Below, piece by piece: positions 28,367 through 39,100 of a DNA stretch of 64,000 nucleotides; position 1 is the first letter of the stretch, and each line of letters opens with the position of its first letter. The translations under genes and the position numbers were made by a program. The notes below the pieces were generated by a model. It was not told the DNA's origin, made no database searches, and saw nothing but the letters and a program-made list of their open reading frames with translations. The DNA is taken from the NCBI GenBank assembly GCA_020722065.1, contig DYLK01000008.1:2719-66718 (forward strand), given 5' to 3'. Source of the stretch: Melioribacter roseus. GTDB taxonomy: Bacteria > Bacteroidota > Ignavibacteria > Ignavibacteriales > Melioribacteraceae.

Positions 28367-30090
28367 AAGAATTCATACGATTGTTAAAAATTGCTGAAAA
28401 TTTCAAATGGATTATGGCTTTTACAGCTTTAATTGGATTTTTGACAATTGGAAGTAGCATCGGTTTATTGATGGTTAGTGCTTGGCTTATTGCGAAAGCT
28501 GCACTACATACACCGCTTGCTTTCTTGCAAGTGTCGGTTGTTGGAGTTCGCTTTTTTGGAATTTCACGTGGAGTTTTAAGATATTCCGAGCGATTACTTT
28601 CTCACAATACAACTTTCAAATTGCTCGCCAAATTCCGAGTTTGGTTTTATGAAGCTATTGAACCGCTTGCACCCGCAGGTTTGGCTAAATTTCGAAGTGG
28701 TGATTTGCTTGCACGAATTGTTGCCGATGTAGAAAATCTTGAGCACATTTATATTCGAATAATTTATCCACCAATTGTTGCAGTGGGAATTATCTTATTG
28801 ATGTATTTTATTTTTGGATTTTTCAGCCCAATAATTTCTATAATAATTGTAATAACTTTGCTTTTAGCTGGAATATTTGTCCCGATTTTTACGAAAAGAA
28901 TCGGAAGAAATCTCGGCAAGCAATTGGTGGAAACACGCACAAAGTTAAATATTCTAACAATTGATTTAACACAAGGTTTAACTGAATTGATAGTCTTTAA
29001 CGAAAGAGAAAAATTTGAGAAGGAATACAAAAGAACAAGTAGAAAATTAAATTACTTGCAATTTAAAATGTTCTTTATTGATGGGTTGAATGAATCACTA
29101 ATAACTTTGGTAATGAATATAAGTTTATTGTTTACAATGATTTATGCAATTCCAGAAGTAACAATTGGGAATTTAACAGGCATCAATTTAGCAGTACTAA
29201 TTGTTGGAACTATGTCGGCATTCGAAGCAGTTTTGCCAATTCCAACAATGATTCATAATCTTGAAACGAGTATTTCTTCGGGAAAGAGAATTTTTGAAAT
29301 AATTGATGAAAAATCAACAATTGATGAAACAGAAAGTAAAAAGGAAAATATTTCAGATTTTTCTATCAAATTTAATGATGTGAATTTCGGTTACGAACAA
29401 AATAAAATAGTTCTAAAAAATGCCAATTTTGAGATAAAAAGAAATGAAAAAGTTGTTATTGTCGGTCAAAGTGGTTCAGGAAAATCTACAATTATTAATC
29501 TATTATTTCGCTTTTGGGATGTTAATTCTGGGAAAATATTATTTGGTAATGAAAATGTGAAATCTATAAATCTTGATTATCTTAGAAGTAAAGTAGCGAT
29601 AGTTTCGCAAAACTCACATTTTTTTAATGGGACAATCCTTCAAAATCTACAACTTGCGAAAGATAATTTAACTGAAGTAGAAATTCAGTCAGTTCTTGAA
29701 AAAGTGAAAATAATTGATAAAATAAACTCACTTCCTGAAAAAATAAATACTTGGGTTGGTGAAAATGGAATAAAATTAAGTGGTGGCGAAAAGCAACGTT
29801 TGGCAATTGCGAGAATGTTATTGAAAGATGCTGAAATTCTTGTTTTTGATGAACCAACCGCAAATCTTGATTCTCTAAACGAAAAATCTATTTTCGAAAT
29901 GATTTTTGAAGTCTCAGCAAATAAAACATTAATTTTTATTACGCATAGATTATTGAATCTTGAAAAATTCGACAAAATTCTTGTTATGAAAGATGGTGAA
30001 ATAATTGGCAATGGAATTCCATCTGAAATTATTAAAACTAACTCGCATTTAATAAAACTGCTTGAATCACAAAATCAGCATATATGGTAA
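28363..30090 (+). CDS. cydC: CydC-type ABC transporter subunit
   Basis: This is the 575-residue partner of CydD, with start ATGA overlapping the cydD stop. Membrane helices cover ~15-300, with the CydC-typical AWLIAKAALHTPLAFLQVSVVGVRFFGISRGVLRYSERLLSH region split over residues 39-80. The ATPase domain has Walker A GQSGSGKST, signature LSGGEKQRLAIARM and Walker B VFDEPTANLD. It forms the exporter needed to assemble the bd oxidase encoded just upstream. Confidence 0.93.
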   Translation: MKEFIRLLKIAENFKWIMAFTALIGFLTIGSSIGLLMVSAWLIAKAALHTPLAFLQVSVVGVRFFGISRGVLRYSERLLSHNTTFKLLAKFRVWFYEAIEPLAPAGLAKFRSGDLLARIVADVENLEHIYIRIIYPPIVAVGIILLMYFIFGFFSPIISIIIVITLLLAGIFVPIFTKRIGRNLGKQLVETRTKLNILTIDLTQGLTELIVFNEREKFEKEYKRTSRKLNYLQFKMFFIDGLNESLITLVMNISLLFTMIYAIPEVTIGNLTGINLAVLIVGTMSAFEAVLPIPTMIHNLETSISSGKRIFEIIDEKSTIDETESKKENISDFSIKFNDVNFGYEQNKIVLKNANFEIKRNEKVVIVGQSGSGKSTIINLLFRFWDVNSGKILFGNENVKSINLDYLRSKVAIVSQNSHFFNGTILQNLQLAKDNLTEVEIQSVLEKVKIIDKINSLPEKINTWVGENGIKLSGGEKQRLAIARMLLKDAEILVFDEPTANLDSLNEKSIFEMIFEVSANKTLIFITHRLLNLEKFDKILVMKDGEIIGNGIPSEIIKTNSHLIKLLESQNQHIW

Positions 30091-30142
30091 ATTCCTCAAT
30101 TCTTTGATTCTGTAAATTTACAGTAAAAACAAAAAAACTTAT

Positions 30143-31291
30143 TCAAGATTTATAAATACGAGGAACTCGGGAATTAATATTAGTTAGAATTTCATAAGGA
30201 ATTGTATTTGCCCATTCTGCTAAATTTTCTGCTGTAATTTCTTGATCGCCCATTTTCCCGAGCAAAACAACTTCATCATTGTTAAAAGAAGAATCCCAAT
30301 TAATATTCACAATTATCTGATCCATCGAAATTGTGCCAATAACATCGTATTTTTTATTGCGAATCAATACTTTTACTTTGCCACTCATTGAGCGAAAATA
30401 GCCATCGCCATAACCAACTGGAATTGTAACTGCTCTGATGTCATTTTTCCCAACCCATTTACCACCATAACCAACTGGATGATTTGCTTTAATTACTTTG
30501 AAATATACAACATGCGATTTCCATTCCAAAGTTGGTAAAACTTTCACTGATTTAACAACTTCATTACTTGGATAAACACCATAAAGCATAATTCCTGGAC
30601 GAACCATCGAAAAGTTTGCATTTGGGTATTGTAATATTCCGCCAGAATTTGAAATGTGAATTAATGGGAAATTATAACCCATTTTGTTAGAGAAATTCAC
30701 AATTTGAGAAAAACGTTCAATTTGTAAATTGGTATATTCTGAATTCTTTGAAGAAGAATCAGCAAAATGAGAAAAAAGTCCTTCGATTTCGATATTTGGG
30801 AAAGTAAATGCTTTTGTAATGAAATTTTCAGCGTTATAATAATGAACTCCAAGTCTTTCCATTCCAGTATCAATTTTAAGATGAACTTTTGCAGTTTTGT
30901 TCATACTTTTTGCAATTTCACTAATTTGCTTAATCTTTTCCAATGACGAAGCTGTGATAGTGAGTTTATTTTCTATAAAAAGAGGGATTTGATTTCCAAG
31001 AATTCCTCCCAAAACTAAAATTGGTAAATCGATTCCATTTTCTCGAAGCAAAATTCCTTCTTCTAAAACTGCCACACCAAGATAATCAGCATTAATTTCT
31101 TGCATTAATTTTGCAACTCTAATCAATCCATGACCATAAGCATTTGCTTTTAGAATTGGCATAATTTTACAATTGCCGACATGCTGTTTGATATTGAGAT
31201 AGTTTTGTTTTAATTGTTCTAAATTAATCTGAACAAAAGTCGGACGTAAAACATTGTTTGTACTAATAGAAGGCAGATTTTCGGGTTTCAT
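30143..31291 (-). CDS. alr: Alanine racemase
   Basis: This 382-residue PLP enzyme makes D-alanine for peptidoglycan. The PLP lysine motif is PILKANAYGHG (Lys ~49). The phosphate-binding and catalytic-tyrosine elements are VRPGIMLYGVYPS and TIPVGYGDGYFRSMS. The C terminus RVPRIY is canonical. It starts 3 nt downstream of the feoB stop on the same strand, so it is probably the third gene of a feoA-feoB-alr transcript. Confidence 0.96.
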   Translation of the reverse strand: MKPENLPSISTNNVLRPTFVQINLEQLKQNYLNIKQHVGNCKIMPILKANAYGHGLIRVAKLMQEINADYLGVAVLEEGILLRENGIDLPILVLGGILGNQIPLFIENKLTITASSLEKIKQISEIAKSMNKTAKVHLKIDTGMERLGVHYYNAENFITKAFTFPNIEIEGLFSHFADSSSKNSEYTNLQIERFSQIVNFSNKMGYNFPLIHISNSGGILQYPNANFSMVRPGIMLYGVYPSNEVVKSVKVLPTLEWKSHVVYFKVIKANHPVGYGGKWVGKNDIRAVTIPVGYGDGYFRSMSGKVKVLIRNKKYDVIGTISMDQIIVNINWDSSFNNDEVVLLGKMGDQEITAENLAEWANTIPYEILTNINSRVPRIYKS

Positions 31292-31294
31292 CTT

Positions 31295-33241
31295 TTAGGC
31301 AATCCCAAAAAAATTAATAAGATTTACAGAAATTACTGCTAAAAAATATGCTGAAAACGTGTAAATAAAAAATTGAAGAATAGGAATTCTCCAACTTCCC
31401 GTTTCCTTTTTAGTAATTGCTAAAGTTGACACACATTGCATTGCAATAATAAAAAATACAATTAATCCAATAATTGAAGAAGTTGTAAAAACCTTCGTTC
31501 CATCACTCTTTTTGGCTTTTTGCATATTTTTAAGAAGAGATTTTTGAATTGAATCTTCATCAGAAATATTTACTTGAAACATTAAAGCCATAGAACTTAC
31601 AAATACTTCTCGAGCAGCAAAAGATGTAATAATTGCAACTCCTACTCTCCAATCAACACCTAATGGTGAAACAGCAGGTTCAAGGAATTTCCCAATATTT
31701 GAAGCATAGGAATTTTCAATTAATTCTTGCTCAAAACTGTCATTCTCGTTATAAATAGAATTATCAATTCCAGCAGGGAAAAAAGTTAATGCCCAAAGAA
31801 TTACTGAAAAAATCATAATTATAGGTCCAGCACCTGTTATATATGATTTAGTACTTAAATAAGCATTGAAAAAAACATTATTCAATCTTGGAATTTTATA
31901 GGTTGGTAACTCAAGAATAAAAGATGAATGGTCTTGTTCGGTAATTACTTTATTCTTCAATTTATTGATAATTCCAGCTGCAACAAGTGATGAAATTATA
32001 CTTAGTAAGTAAATTGAAGCTAAAATAATTCCAGCAGTTAAAGAACCTGTGGTTGGGACAAGAAAACCAATGAGAAGTAAATAAACAGGAATTCGAGCTG
32101 AGCAACTTAATAATGGTAAAATAAAAATAGTAAGTAATCTTTCACGTTTATTTGGAATTGTTCTTGCAGCCATAATTGCGGGAACAGCACATGCAAAACC
32201 AGAAACCATCGGAGCAAACGAGCGACCGTTTAATCCAATTTTAGAAAGAGGTTTATCAACTAACATTGCTCCGCGAGCTAAATATCCAGTATCTTCCAGA
32301 ATACCAAGTATTAGGAATAAAATTAAAATTTGTGGAATAAAAACAGCAACAGAACCAAAACCTGCAATCAATCCATTTGCCAAAAGTTGAGTAAACCAAT
32401 TATTGCCCCAAATACCTAAAATTGATTCAGAACTGAGAGCAAAAGCAGAATCGATCAAATCCATAATTGGTGAAGCCAACCAAAAAACTGAAGCAAAAGT
32501 AACTGACATCGCAAGAAAAAAAATCAATAATCCCCAAGTTCCATTTAAGAGAACAGAATCAATTTTAAGTGAAATTTCATCAGGTTTGTGAAGATTGTTA
32601 AAATCTTTTGTAATATTTTTTGAGTTGGTTTTGGTAGGGAAAAGGACTTTTTTTTCGATTTCTGAAATTCTGTTATATTTATTAACAAGTGTAAAAGTAT
32701 CTTCAGAAATTTTGTTAATTACTCTTTTTTCAAAATTATTTTCAACTTCTGTCTTTATAAAATGAATAAGCTCATCAATTCCATTATCTTTAGTTAAATC
32801 AATTTTAAATACTGGTAAATTTAATTCTTCTGATAATTTATTTTCATCGATTGAAAAGTTTTTTCGAGCAAGAATATCATTCATTGTAATAATAACAACA
32901 ACATTAAAATTTGCTTCAATTAAATCATTTACAAGAATTAAATGTCTCGAGAGTTGGCTTGCATCGATTGTTGTTATTATTAAATCTGGAGTTCCAAATT
33001 CAGGGTGTGAATAAATTCCTTCGATTGTAATTATTTCATCAATAGAAGTTGGAATCAGACTAATTATGCCAGGTGTATCAATTAAATGTGCATTAATTTC
33101 ATATTTTTTATCGAAATCAGCAGAAAAATAATCAACTGTAGCACCAGGATAATTTACAGTCTTAATTTTTTGTCCGCTCAATTTGTTAAAAAGAGTGGTT
33201 TTGCCAGAGTTTGGAGGACCTACAAGTGAGATTGTAAACAT
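31295..33241 (-). CDS. feoB: Ferrous iron transporter B
   Basis: FeoB (648 residues) has an N-terminal G domain: G1 GPPNSGKTT, G3 DTPG and a G4-like TMND in place of NKxD-type motifs. A helical linker follows to ~200, then a large polytopic membrane domain with GFACAVPAIMAARTI and related gate motifs. It imports Fe2+ across the inner membrane. It sits directly after feoA, on the strand opposite to the neighbouring Fur-family gene. Length is at the short end of the family, mainly from a reduced linker. Confidence 0.95.
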   Translation of the reverse strand: MFTISLVGPPNSGKTTLFNKLSGQKIKTVNYPGATVDYFSADFDKKYEINAHLIDTPGIISLIPTSIDEIITIEGIYSHPEFGTPDLIITTIDASQLSRHLILVNDLIEANFNVVVIITMNDILARKNFSIDENKLSEELNLPVFKIDLTKDNGIDELIHFIKTEVENNFEKRVINKISEDTFTLVNKYNRISEIEKKVLFPTKTNSKNITKDFNNLHKPDEISLKIDSVLLNGTWGLLIFFLAMSVTFASVFWLASPIMDLIDSAFALSSESILGIWGNNWFTQLLANGLIAGFGSVAVFIPQILILFLILGILEDTGYLARGAMLVDKPLSKIGLNGRSFAPMVSGFACAVPAIMAARTIPNKRERLLTIFILPLLSCSARIPVYLLLIGFLVPTTGSLTAGIILASIYLLSIISSLVAAGIINKLKNKVITEQDHSSFILELPTYKIPRLNNVFFNAYLSTKSYITGAGPIIMIFSVILWALTFFPAGIDNSIYNENDSFEQELIENSYASNIGKFLEPAVSPLGVDWRVGVAIITSFAAREVFVSSMALMFQVNISDEDSIQKSLLKNMQKAKKSDGTKVFTTSSIIGLIVFFIIAMQCVSTLAITKKETGSWRIPILQFFIYTFSAYFLAVISVNLINFFGIA

Positions 33242-33469
33242 CTATCTTATAATAATTGAAGAGGCTTCAGATTTTCGGATAGCAATTACAGTCCCTCGAA
33301 TAGAAAAAGCAATTGGGTCATCAAACAAAGATTTTCCGATAACTTTAATTTCTTCGCCAGGAGTAAATCCAACTTCAATAATTCTTCTAGCTGATGGATG
33401 ATTATAATCTATTCCCAAAATTTCAGATTGTTCACCATTTAATAATTGGCTTGCGTTTCTAACTTTCAT
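33242..33469 (-). CDS. feoA: FeoA-domain protein
   Basis: This 75-residue SH3-like FeoA protein has the family features GIDYNHPSARRIIEVGFTPGEEIKVIGKSLFDDPIAFSIRGTVIAIRKSEA spread over residues 19-70. FeoA binds FeoB and supports its activity. It abuts feoB with no intervening base. The divergent Fur-family gene 114 nt away suggests iron control of this operon, though no clean Fur box is visible in the gap. Confidence 0.93.
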   Translation of the reverse strand: MKVRNASQLLNGEQSEILGIDYNHPSARRIIEVGFTPGEEIKVIGKSLFDDPIAFSIRGTVIAIRKSEASSIIIR

Positions 33470-33583
33470 AATATTTTATCAAAAAATTTAATTAAATACT
33501 TTTATATTTCGCTTATCTAAAATTAATCTAAATAAGGATAATAAACAAATATTTTTTATTTTTAATAGAACGTTGGAGAAAAA

Positions 33584-34036
33584 TTGGACAAAAGAGAAGC
33601 ACACGAAGCATTTTTTAGTTTTTTGAAACAAGGTTACAGAATTACCCCACAAAGATTTGAAATTTTAGATTTTGCATTAGATTTTGATAAACATTTTAAA
33701 GCTGAAGAACTTTTTGTGAAAATGCAAAATAGTGGTTCAAAAGTGTCGAGAGCTACTGTATATAATACATTAGAATTATTAGTACAATGTGAATTACTTT
33801 CGAGGAGAGTTTTTGAGCATAACATTACAATGTATGAATCGAACTTTCAAAGAAAACAACATGATCACATAATTTGCGAAGAGTGCGGGAAAATATGGGA
33901 ATTTGTTGAACCAGAAATACAAGAAATTGTAAATAAAGTAGGGGAAAAATTTAATTTAGAACCACATAGTTATGTATTTAATATTTATGCAAAGTGTAAA
34001 AACCCAGAAAATTGTAAAGAAAAAACATCAGTTTAA
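33584..34036 (+). CDS. fur: Fur family transcription regulator
   Basis: This 150-residue metalloregulator starts at TTG, with GGAG 6 nt upstream; no ATG fits. The N-terminal winged helix (YRITPQRFEILDFAL...SRATVYNTLELL) covers residues ~17-70. The dimerisation half carries QHDHIICEECGKIWEF (His and CxxC) and a second CKNPENC pair near the C terminus, a structural zinc site. It is divergent from feoAB, favouring a Fur role, although PerR or Zur cannot be excluded from sequence alone. Confidence 0.88.
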   Translation: MDKREAHEAFFSFLKQGYRITPQRFEILDFALDFDKHFKAEELFVKMQNSGSKVSRATVYNTLELLVQCELLSRRVFEHNITMYESNFQRKQHDHIICEECGKIWEFVEPEIQEIVNKVGEKFNLEPHSYVFNIYAKCKNPENCKEKTSV

Positions 34037-34356
34037 TTTTGTTTCTGTTTAAAACGTTTTTTAGTTTTTTTTAAACCTTTCTCAAAACTTGGTTCAAGAA
34101 TATTAGTTGCCTACAATCCAAAAATCTACCAAAAGGATAATCTATCTCCCCGTAATGTTTCCAACTTCCTATAACTTGTTTGGCAAAAATTTGTTTAATC
34201 TTCTATTCTTCAATTACAACATTTTCTCCTTGCAAAATGAAATGCAATTTTGATTGAATAAATTTTGGCTTATTAACTCTAAAAAGTTAAAAACAAAAAC
34301 AATTTTAGAAACTTTCTCGTTGAAACTTGAGAAATTATTCGAAAATAAGATAAATA
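34037..34356. other. Gene-free stretch between fur and the rimP promoter
   Basis: No credible reading frame and no recognisable structured RNA (tmRNA, RNase P, SRP, 6S) is seen. An A/T-only inverted repeat GTTTAAAA (34047-34054) / TTTTAAAC (34069-34076) may weakly terminate fur. The rest is low-complexity AT-rich DNA leading to the rimP promoter. Confidence 0.5.
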
Positions 34357-34388
34357 TTTGCAGAAATAGAAAAATTGTGTTAGTTTTG
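34357..34388 (+). promoter_or_regulatory. Promoter of the rimP-nusA-infB operon
   Basis: TTTG (34357-34360) is followed after 20 nt by TAGTTTTG (34381-34388), an exact match to the Bacteroidota -33/-7 pattern TTTG...TAnnTTTG. Predicted transcription starts around 34393-34396, right at the base of the following GC-rich hairpin. Confidence 0.75.
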
Positions 34389-34396
34389 TACTCCAG

Positions 34397-34425
34397 AAAT
34401 CGCCCCAAAAGGGGCGATTTTTTTT
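34397..34425 (+). terminator. Terminator-like hairpin at the 5' end of the rimP transcript
   Basis: AAATCGCCCC (34397-34406) and GGGGCGATTT (34411-34420) form a perfect 10-bp stem with loop AAAA. T8 follows at 34418-34425, ending 15 nt before the rimP ATG. By form it is a strong intrinsic terminator. It lies immediately downstream of a good promoter, so it may be a 5' stabilising hairpin, an attenuator, or a terminator of upstream transcription. Confidence 0.8.
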
Positions 34426-34440
34426 AGTACGAGACTTAAA

Positions 34441-34884
34441 ATGACAGAAAAAGACAGATTATTCGAAAAAGTTCAAGAATTAGCAAAAGAAAATGATTTC
34501 TTTCTAATTGAATTCGTTTGGCGAGGTAGTGAACAAAACAGAGTTGTTGAAATATACATCGACAATAAAATTGGAGTTACAACCGATTTTTGTAGAACAA
34601 TTTCCAGAAAAGTTGAAAAAATTATTGATGAGGAAAAATTAATTCCCTCAAAATATAGGTTAGATGTTTCTTCTCCAGGAATTGAAAGATCATTAATTTA
34701 TCTTGAACAATACGAAAAACATATCGGTAGAATATTTGAAATAAGTTTGCTTGAAAAAGAAAAAGCTATTCAAGGAAAACTTATTAAAATTATTGGGAAA
34801 GAGATGTACTTTGAAGTGGATAATAACGAAATACTAATTGATTTTGAAAAAATAAAAAAAGCTAACTTAATAATTTCTTTTTAA
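34441..34884 (+). CDS. rimP: Ribosome maturation factor RimP
   Basis: RimP (147 residues) assists 30S maturation. The N-terminal alpha/beta domain has the RVVEIYIDN strand and ISRKVEKIID helix, then the family motif RLDVSSPGIERSL (~77-89). A C-terminal SH3-like barrel follows. It heads the operon with nusA (15-nt gap). The ribosome site is poor: only a GAG 9 nt upstream follows the leader hairpin. Confidence 0.93.
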   Translation: MTEKDRLFEKVQELAKENDFFLIEFVWRGSEQNRVVEIYIDNKIGVTTDFCRTISRKVEKIIDEEKLIPSKYRLDVSSPGIERSLIYLEQYEKHIGRIFEISLLEKEKAIQGKLIKIIGKEMYFEVDNNEILIDFEKIKKANLIISF

Positions 34885-34899
34885 CGGAGGAATCAAAAA

Positions 34900-36144
34900 A
34901 TGAATAGTTTGATTGTTGAAACTTTTGCACAAATGGCACGCGAAAAAAATTTAGATAAAGATGTTCTTGGCGGAATAATTGAAGAAATATTTGCTGTTTT
35001 AGTTCGAAAAAAATACGGACTTGATGCAAATTTTCAAGTAATTGTAAATATGAGCAAAGGTGATATCCAAATTTTCCTTGAAAAAGAAATTGTTGAAACA
35101 GTGGAAAATGAAACACTTCAAATTTCCTTTGAAGAAGTAGAAAAAAGAGGAAATGAAGATGAACTCGAAATAGGTGATATATATGTTGAGGAATTAAAAT
35201 TAGAGGATTTTGGAAGAAGATTGATAAATCTTGCTCGACAAACTTTGAATCAAAGAATTCGCGAAGTTGAAAAAGACATAGTTTATAAAGAATATTATGA
35301 TATGCTTGGTGAAATTATTGTTGGCGACATATATCAAGTAAGAAAAAATGATATTCTAATAAATCATAACAAACACGAACTTCTTATGCCACGTTCAGAA
35401 ATGATTCCAAAAGAAAAATACCGAAAAAGTGAAACTATTCGTGCCGTTGTAAAAGAAGTAAATAAAACAAATCAAGGACCAAATATTATTGTTTCAAGAG
35501 CAGATAATACATTTTTACGTAGATTGTTTGAAATTGAAATTCCAGAAATTTATGATGCAATTATCCAAATTCACGATATAGCCCGTGAACCTGGAGAAAG
35601 AGCTAAAGTTTCTGTAGAATCGCAAGATGATAGAATTGATGCAGTTGGTGCTTGCGTTGGAATGAAAGGAGTTCGTATTCACGCTATTGTACGCGAACTA
35701 AATAACGAAAATATTGATGTAATTAACTATTCTTCAGATCCAGTTGTTTATATTCAAAGAGCATTAGCTCCCGCAAAATTAAAAGCAATCGAAATTAACG
35801 AAGCAGAGAAAAAATGCACAGTTTGGGCTGATAACGACCAAGTTTCTTTAATTGTCGGAAGAAATGGCGTAAATATTCGACTTGCAATGAAGTTAACTGG
35901 TTATTCTATTGATGTAATTCGGGAAGAAAAACCATTTGATGAATATGAAGACGATATTGAGTTGGTAGAATTAAGGGAAGAATTATCAAATGAAATTGTT
36001 GATTTACTAATTGAAAATCGTTTTGATACCGCTGTAGAAGTTTTAACTGCTGGAGTAGATGAATTAGTTCAAATAAATGGGATAACACATGAAAAAGCTA
36101 AAGAAATCATAGAAATATTAAAAGATCAGTTTGAAGAAGAATAA
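34900..36144 (+). CDS. nusA: Transcription termination/antitermination factor NusA
   Basis: NusA (414 residues) binds RNA polymerase and modulates pausing, termination and antitermination. Order: an N-terminal RNAP-binding domain to ~130, the S1 domain (~133-195), KH1 and KH2 (~205-345, with VGACVGMKGVRIHAIVREL and VSLIVGRNGVNIRLAMKLTGY). A single C-terminal helix-hairpin-helix-like repeat (VDELVQINGITHEKAKEI) follows. The short tail lacks the two acidic repeats of the E. coli protein. A strong GGAGG ribosome site is present. Confidence 0.96.
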   Translation: MNSLIVETFAQMAREKNLDKDVLGGIIEEIFAVLVRKKYGLDANFQVIVNMSKGDIQIFLEKEIVETVENETLQISFEEVEKRGNEDELEIGDIYVEELKLEDFGRRLINLARQTLNQRIREVEKDIVYKEYYDMLGEIIVGDIYQVRKNDILINHNKHELLMPRSEMIPKEKYRKSETIRAVVKEVNKTNQGPNIIVSRADNTFLRRLFEIEIPEIYDAIIQIHDIAREPGERAKVSVESQDDRIDAVGACVGMKGVRIHAIVRELNNENIDVINYSSDPVVYIQRALAPAKLKAIEINEAEKKCTVWADNDQVSLIVGRNGVNIRLAMKLTGYSIDVIREEKPFDEYEDDIELVELREELSNEIVDLLIENRFDTAVEVLTAGVDELVQINGITHEKAKEIIEILKDQFEEE

Positions 36145-36158
36145 GGAGCAATTAATAT

Positions 36159-39100
36159 ATGTCTGAAAAACAACAAAAAATTAGGCTTTATCAATATGCA
36201 ATGGAAATAAAAATTTCGACAGAAGTGATAATTGCTTATTTACAAGATAAGGGCTTCGGTAGAAAGACAAATATGACTCCTTTATCTGATGATATGCTTG
36301 AATTATTGGAAGAAAAATTTAAGAAAGAAAAATCTGACGCCAAAAAACATCAAAAAAAAATTGATGATTTCCAAAAGAATTATCAGAATAAGTTCTTACA
36401 AAAAGAAGAGAAAAAAGAAGTTCGCGAGGAACCAAAAGTAGTTGAAATTCAACAAGTTGAAGTGAAAAAAGATCAAGCGCAGAAAGCAGAAGAAATTACC
36501 AAACCTCAAGTTGAAACTAAAAAAGAAGAACCACAAATTGGTTTGAAAATTGTTGGTAAAATAGATTTAAGAGAATTTGAAGAAAAGAAAGCTCAATTCG
36601 AGAAGCAAGAGAAAAAAATACAGCAGAAAGATTTTCATCAACATCAACAGAAAAATATCCAAAATCATTATAAAAACGAACATAAAAATGTTCCACCAAA
36701 AAATGACTTAGATAAAGTTCAAGAAAAAAATGAAATCCCAAAAAATGAAATTCCAAAAGAGGAAATCAAAAAAGTTGAAGTAATTGAATCTGTAATTCCT
36801 CAAGTTGAACCGATTATTGAAGTTGTAAATGAAACTGTTGAACCTCAAAAATATGTAACTGCATCTGAAAAAGAATTAAATGAACGTGAAGTTGGTTTAA
36901 AAGTTCTTGGGAAAATTAATCTTGAAGATAGAAACAAGAAAAGATCTAAGAAAAAGAAAATTAAAGATGATAAAAAAGATTCAACTAATAAAACCCAAAA
37001 TCAAACTACAATTCAAAATCAGCCAAAAGAACAACATCGTCGCCCGCAACACGGACCAAGTCAAGGTGGACAAGGACAATCACATAAACATAACGAAACC
37101 AAACCTTCGGTTCATAAACCAAAATCTGTTGTTGAGGATACAAAAGCAATTGACTTGAAAGCGGATTTAGTTGTATTCCCAAAAGATACTGATGATAATT
37201 CACCGAAAAAGAAAAAACTAAAAGTAAAAAAACGTAAAGATGAGGATACAGATACTTCGCCAAATAAGAAAAAGAAAAAAGTTAAAAAGTTTGAAATTGA
37301 TAAACAAGAAGTTCAAGATACAATTAGAAAAACTATGCTTGCAATGGATGAAGAAAGTTCAATTGTAGATAGAGCGTTATTCCGTAAAAAGAAAAAGAAA
37401 GAGAAAGCTATAATTCAAGAAAGAATTATGGAACAAATGGAATTAGAAAAATCAATTATTAAAGTAACTGAATTTATTGCGGTTAACGAATTGGCAAATC
37501 TGATGAACGTTCCCGTTTCTGAAGTTATTCAGAAATGTATCAGTTTAGGTTTAATGGTTTCAATTAATCAAAGATTAGATTTTGAAACAATTGCAGTTGT
37601 TGCTGATGAATTTGGTATCCAAGTTGAATTACAAGAAGAACTTCAAGAAGATATACTTGCTGATTTTGATGATCCAATTAGTTCACTTGAATGGCGTCCG
37701 CCAGTTGTAACTATTATGGGACACGTAGATCACGGTAAAACATCATTACTTGATTACATTCGTCGAACGAACGTTGTTGCTGGTGAATCTGGTGGAATTA
37801 CACAACACATTGGTGCTTACCATGTTGAAATAAGAGGTAAATATATCACTTTTCTTGATACTCCTGGACACGAAGCATTTACTGCAATGCGTGCACGCGG
37901 AGCTCAAGTAACTGATATTGTAATTCTAATTGTTGCCGCTGATGATTCTGTAATGCCTCAAACTATCGAGGCTATAAGTCATGCTCAAGCTGCCAATGTT
38001 CCAATGATTGTTGCAATAAATAAAATTGATAAACCAGGTTCAAACATTGAGAAAATTAAACAACAACTTGCAGATCGCGGTGTTTTAGTTGAAGAATGGG
38101 GTGGAAAATATCAAAGTGTTGAAATCTCAGCTAAAAAAGGCTTGAACATTGATGTCCTTCTAGATAAAATTTTAATTGAAGCTGAAATGCTTGAGCTTAA
38201 AGCTAATTATAATAGAAAAGCTCGCGGTTCTATAATCGAAGCACAATTAGAAAAAGGACGTGGCGTTGTTGCTACAGTGCTTGTTCAAAAAGGTACACTT
38301 CAAATTGGCGATCCTTTTGTGGCTGGAAATAATTTCGGTAGAGTTCGAGCAATGTTTGATGAACGAAATAATAAAGTGAAAAGTGCTGGACCTTCAGTTC
38401 CAGTTGTTGTTACAGGATTTGAAGGAGTTCCACAAGCTGGCGATCAGTTTGTAGTTGTAAATTCTGAAAAAGAAGCGCACGAAATTGCTTTAAAACGTCA
38501 ACAAATTAAACGTGAACAGGATCAAAGACAAGTTCACATGATAACATTAGATGAAGTTGCTTCGCAAATTAGTAAAGGACAAATTAAAGACTTAAACATT
38601 GTTGTAAAAGGTGATGTGGATGGTTCTGTTGAAGCACTTGCAGATTCATTTATGAAATTATCAAATCAAGAAGTCCGTGTAAAAGTTATTCATAAAGGTG
38701 TTGGTGCAATTTCGGAAAGTGATGTACTTTTAGCTTCAGCCTCACAAGCAATTATTGTTGGCTTCCATGTTCGTCCGCATCTTGCAGCACGTAAGTTGGC
38801 TGAAACTGAAAAGGTTGAAATAAGATTGTACAACATCATTTATGACGCTATTGAAGAATTGAAATCGGCGTTAGAAGGTATGTTGCGTCCATTAATTTCA
38901 GAAGAAGTTGTAGCTACAATTGAAGTCCGCAATGTATTCAAAGTCCCAAAAGTTGGAACAGTTGCTGGTTGTTTTGTTGTTGATGGAAAAATAAACAGAA
39001 ATGATAAAATTAGACTTTTCCGAGATGGAATCTCAATTTACGAAGGTTCATTGTCAACACTAAAACGCTTTAAAGATGACGTTCGCGAAGTCGAGCAAGG

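Noticed and set aside
33513-33541. TTATC ... GATAA pair between feoA and fur as a Fur box
   Set aside because: The spacing of 19 nt and lack of further symmetry do not fit a Fur site.
34037-34356. Structured RNA gene in the fur-rimP gap
   Set aside because: No signature of tmRNA, RNase P, SRP or 6S RNA was found, only low-complexity AT-rich sequence.
36840-37300. Lysine-rich stretch of infB as a separate or inserted gene
   Set aside because: Continuous frame and the same composition as the usual disordered N-terminal arm of IF-2.
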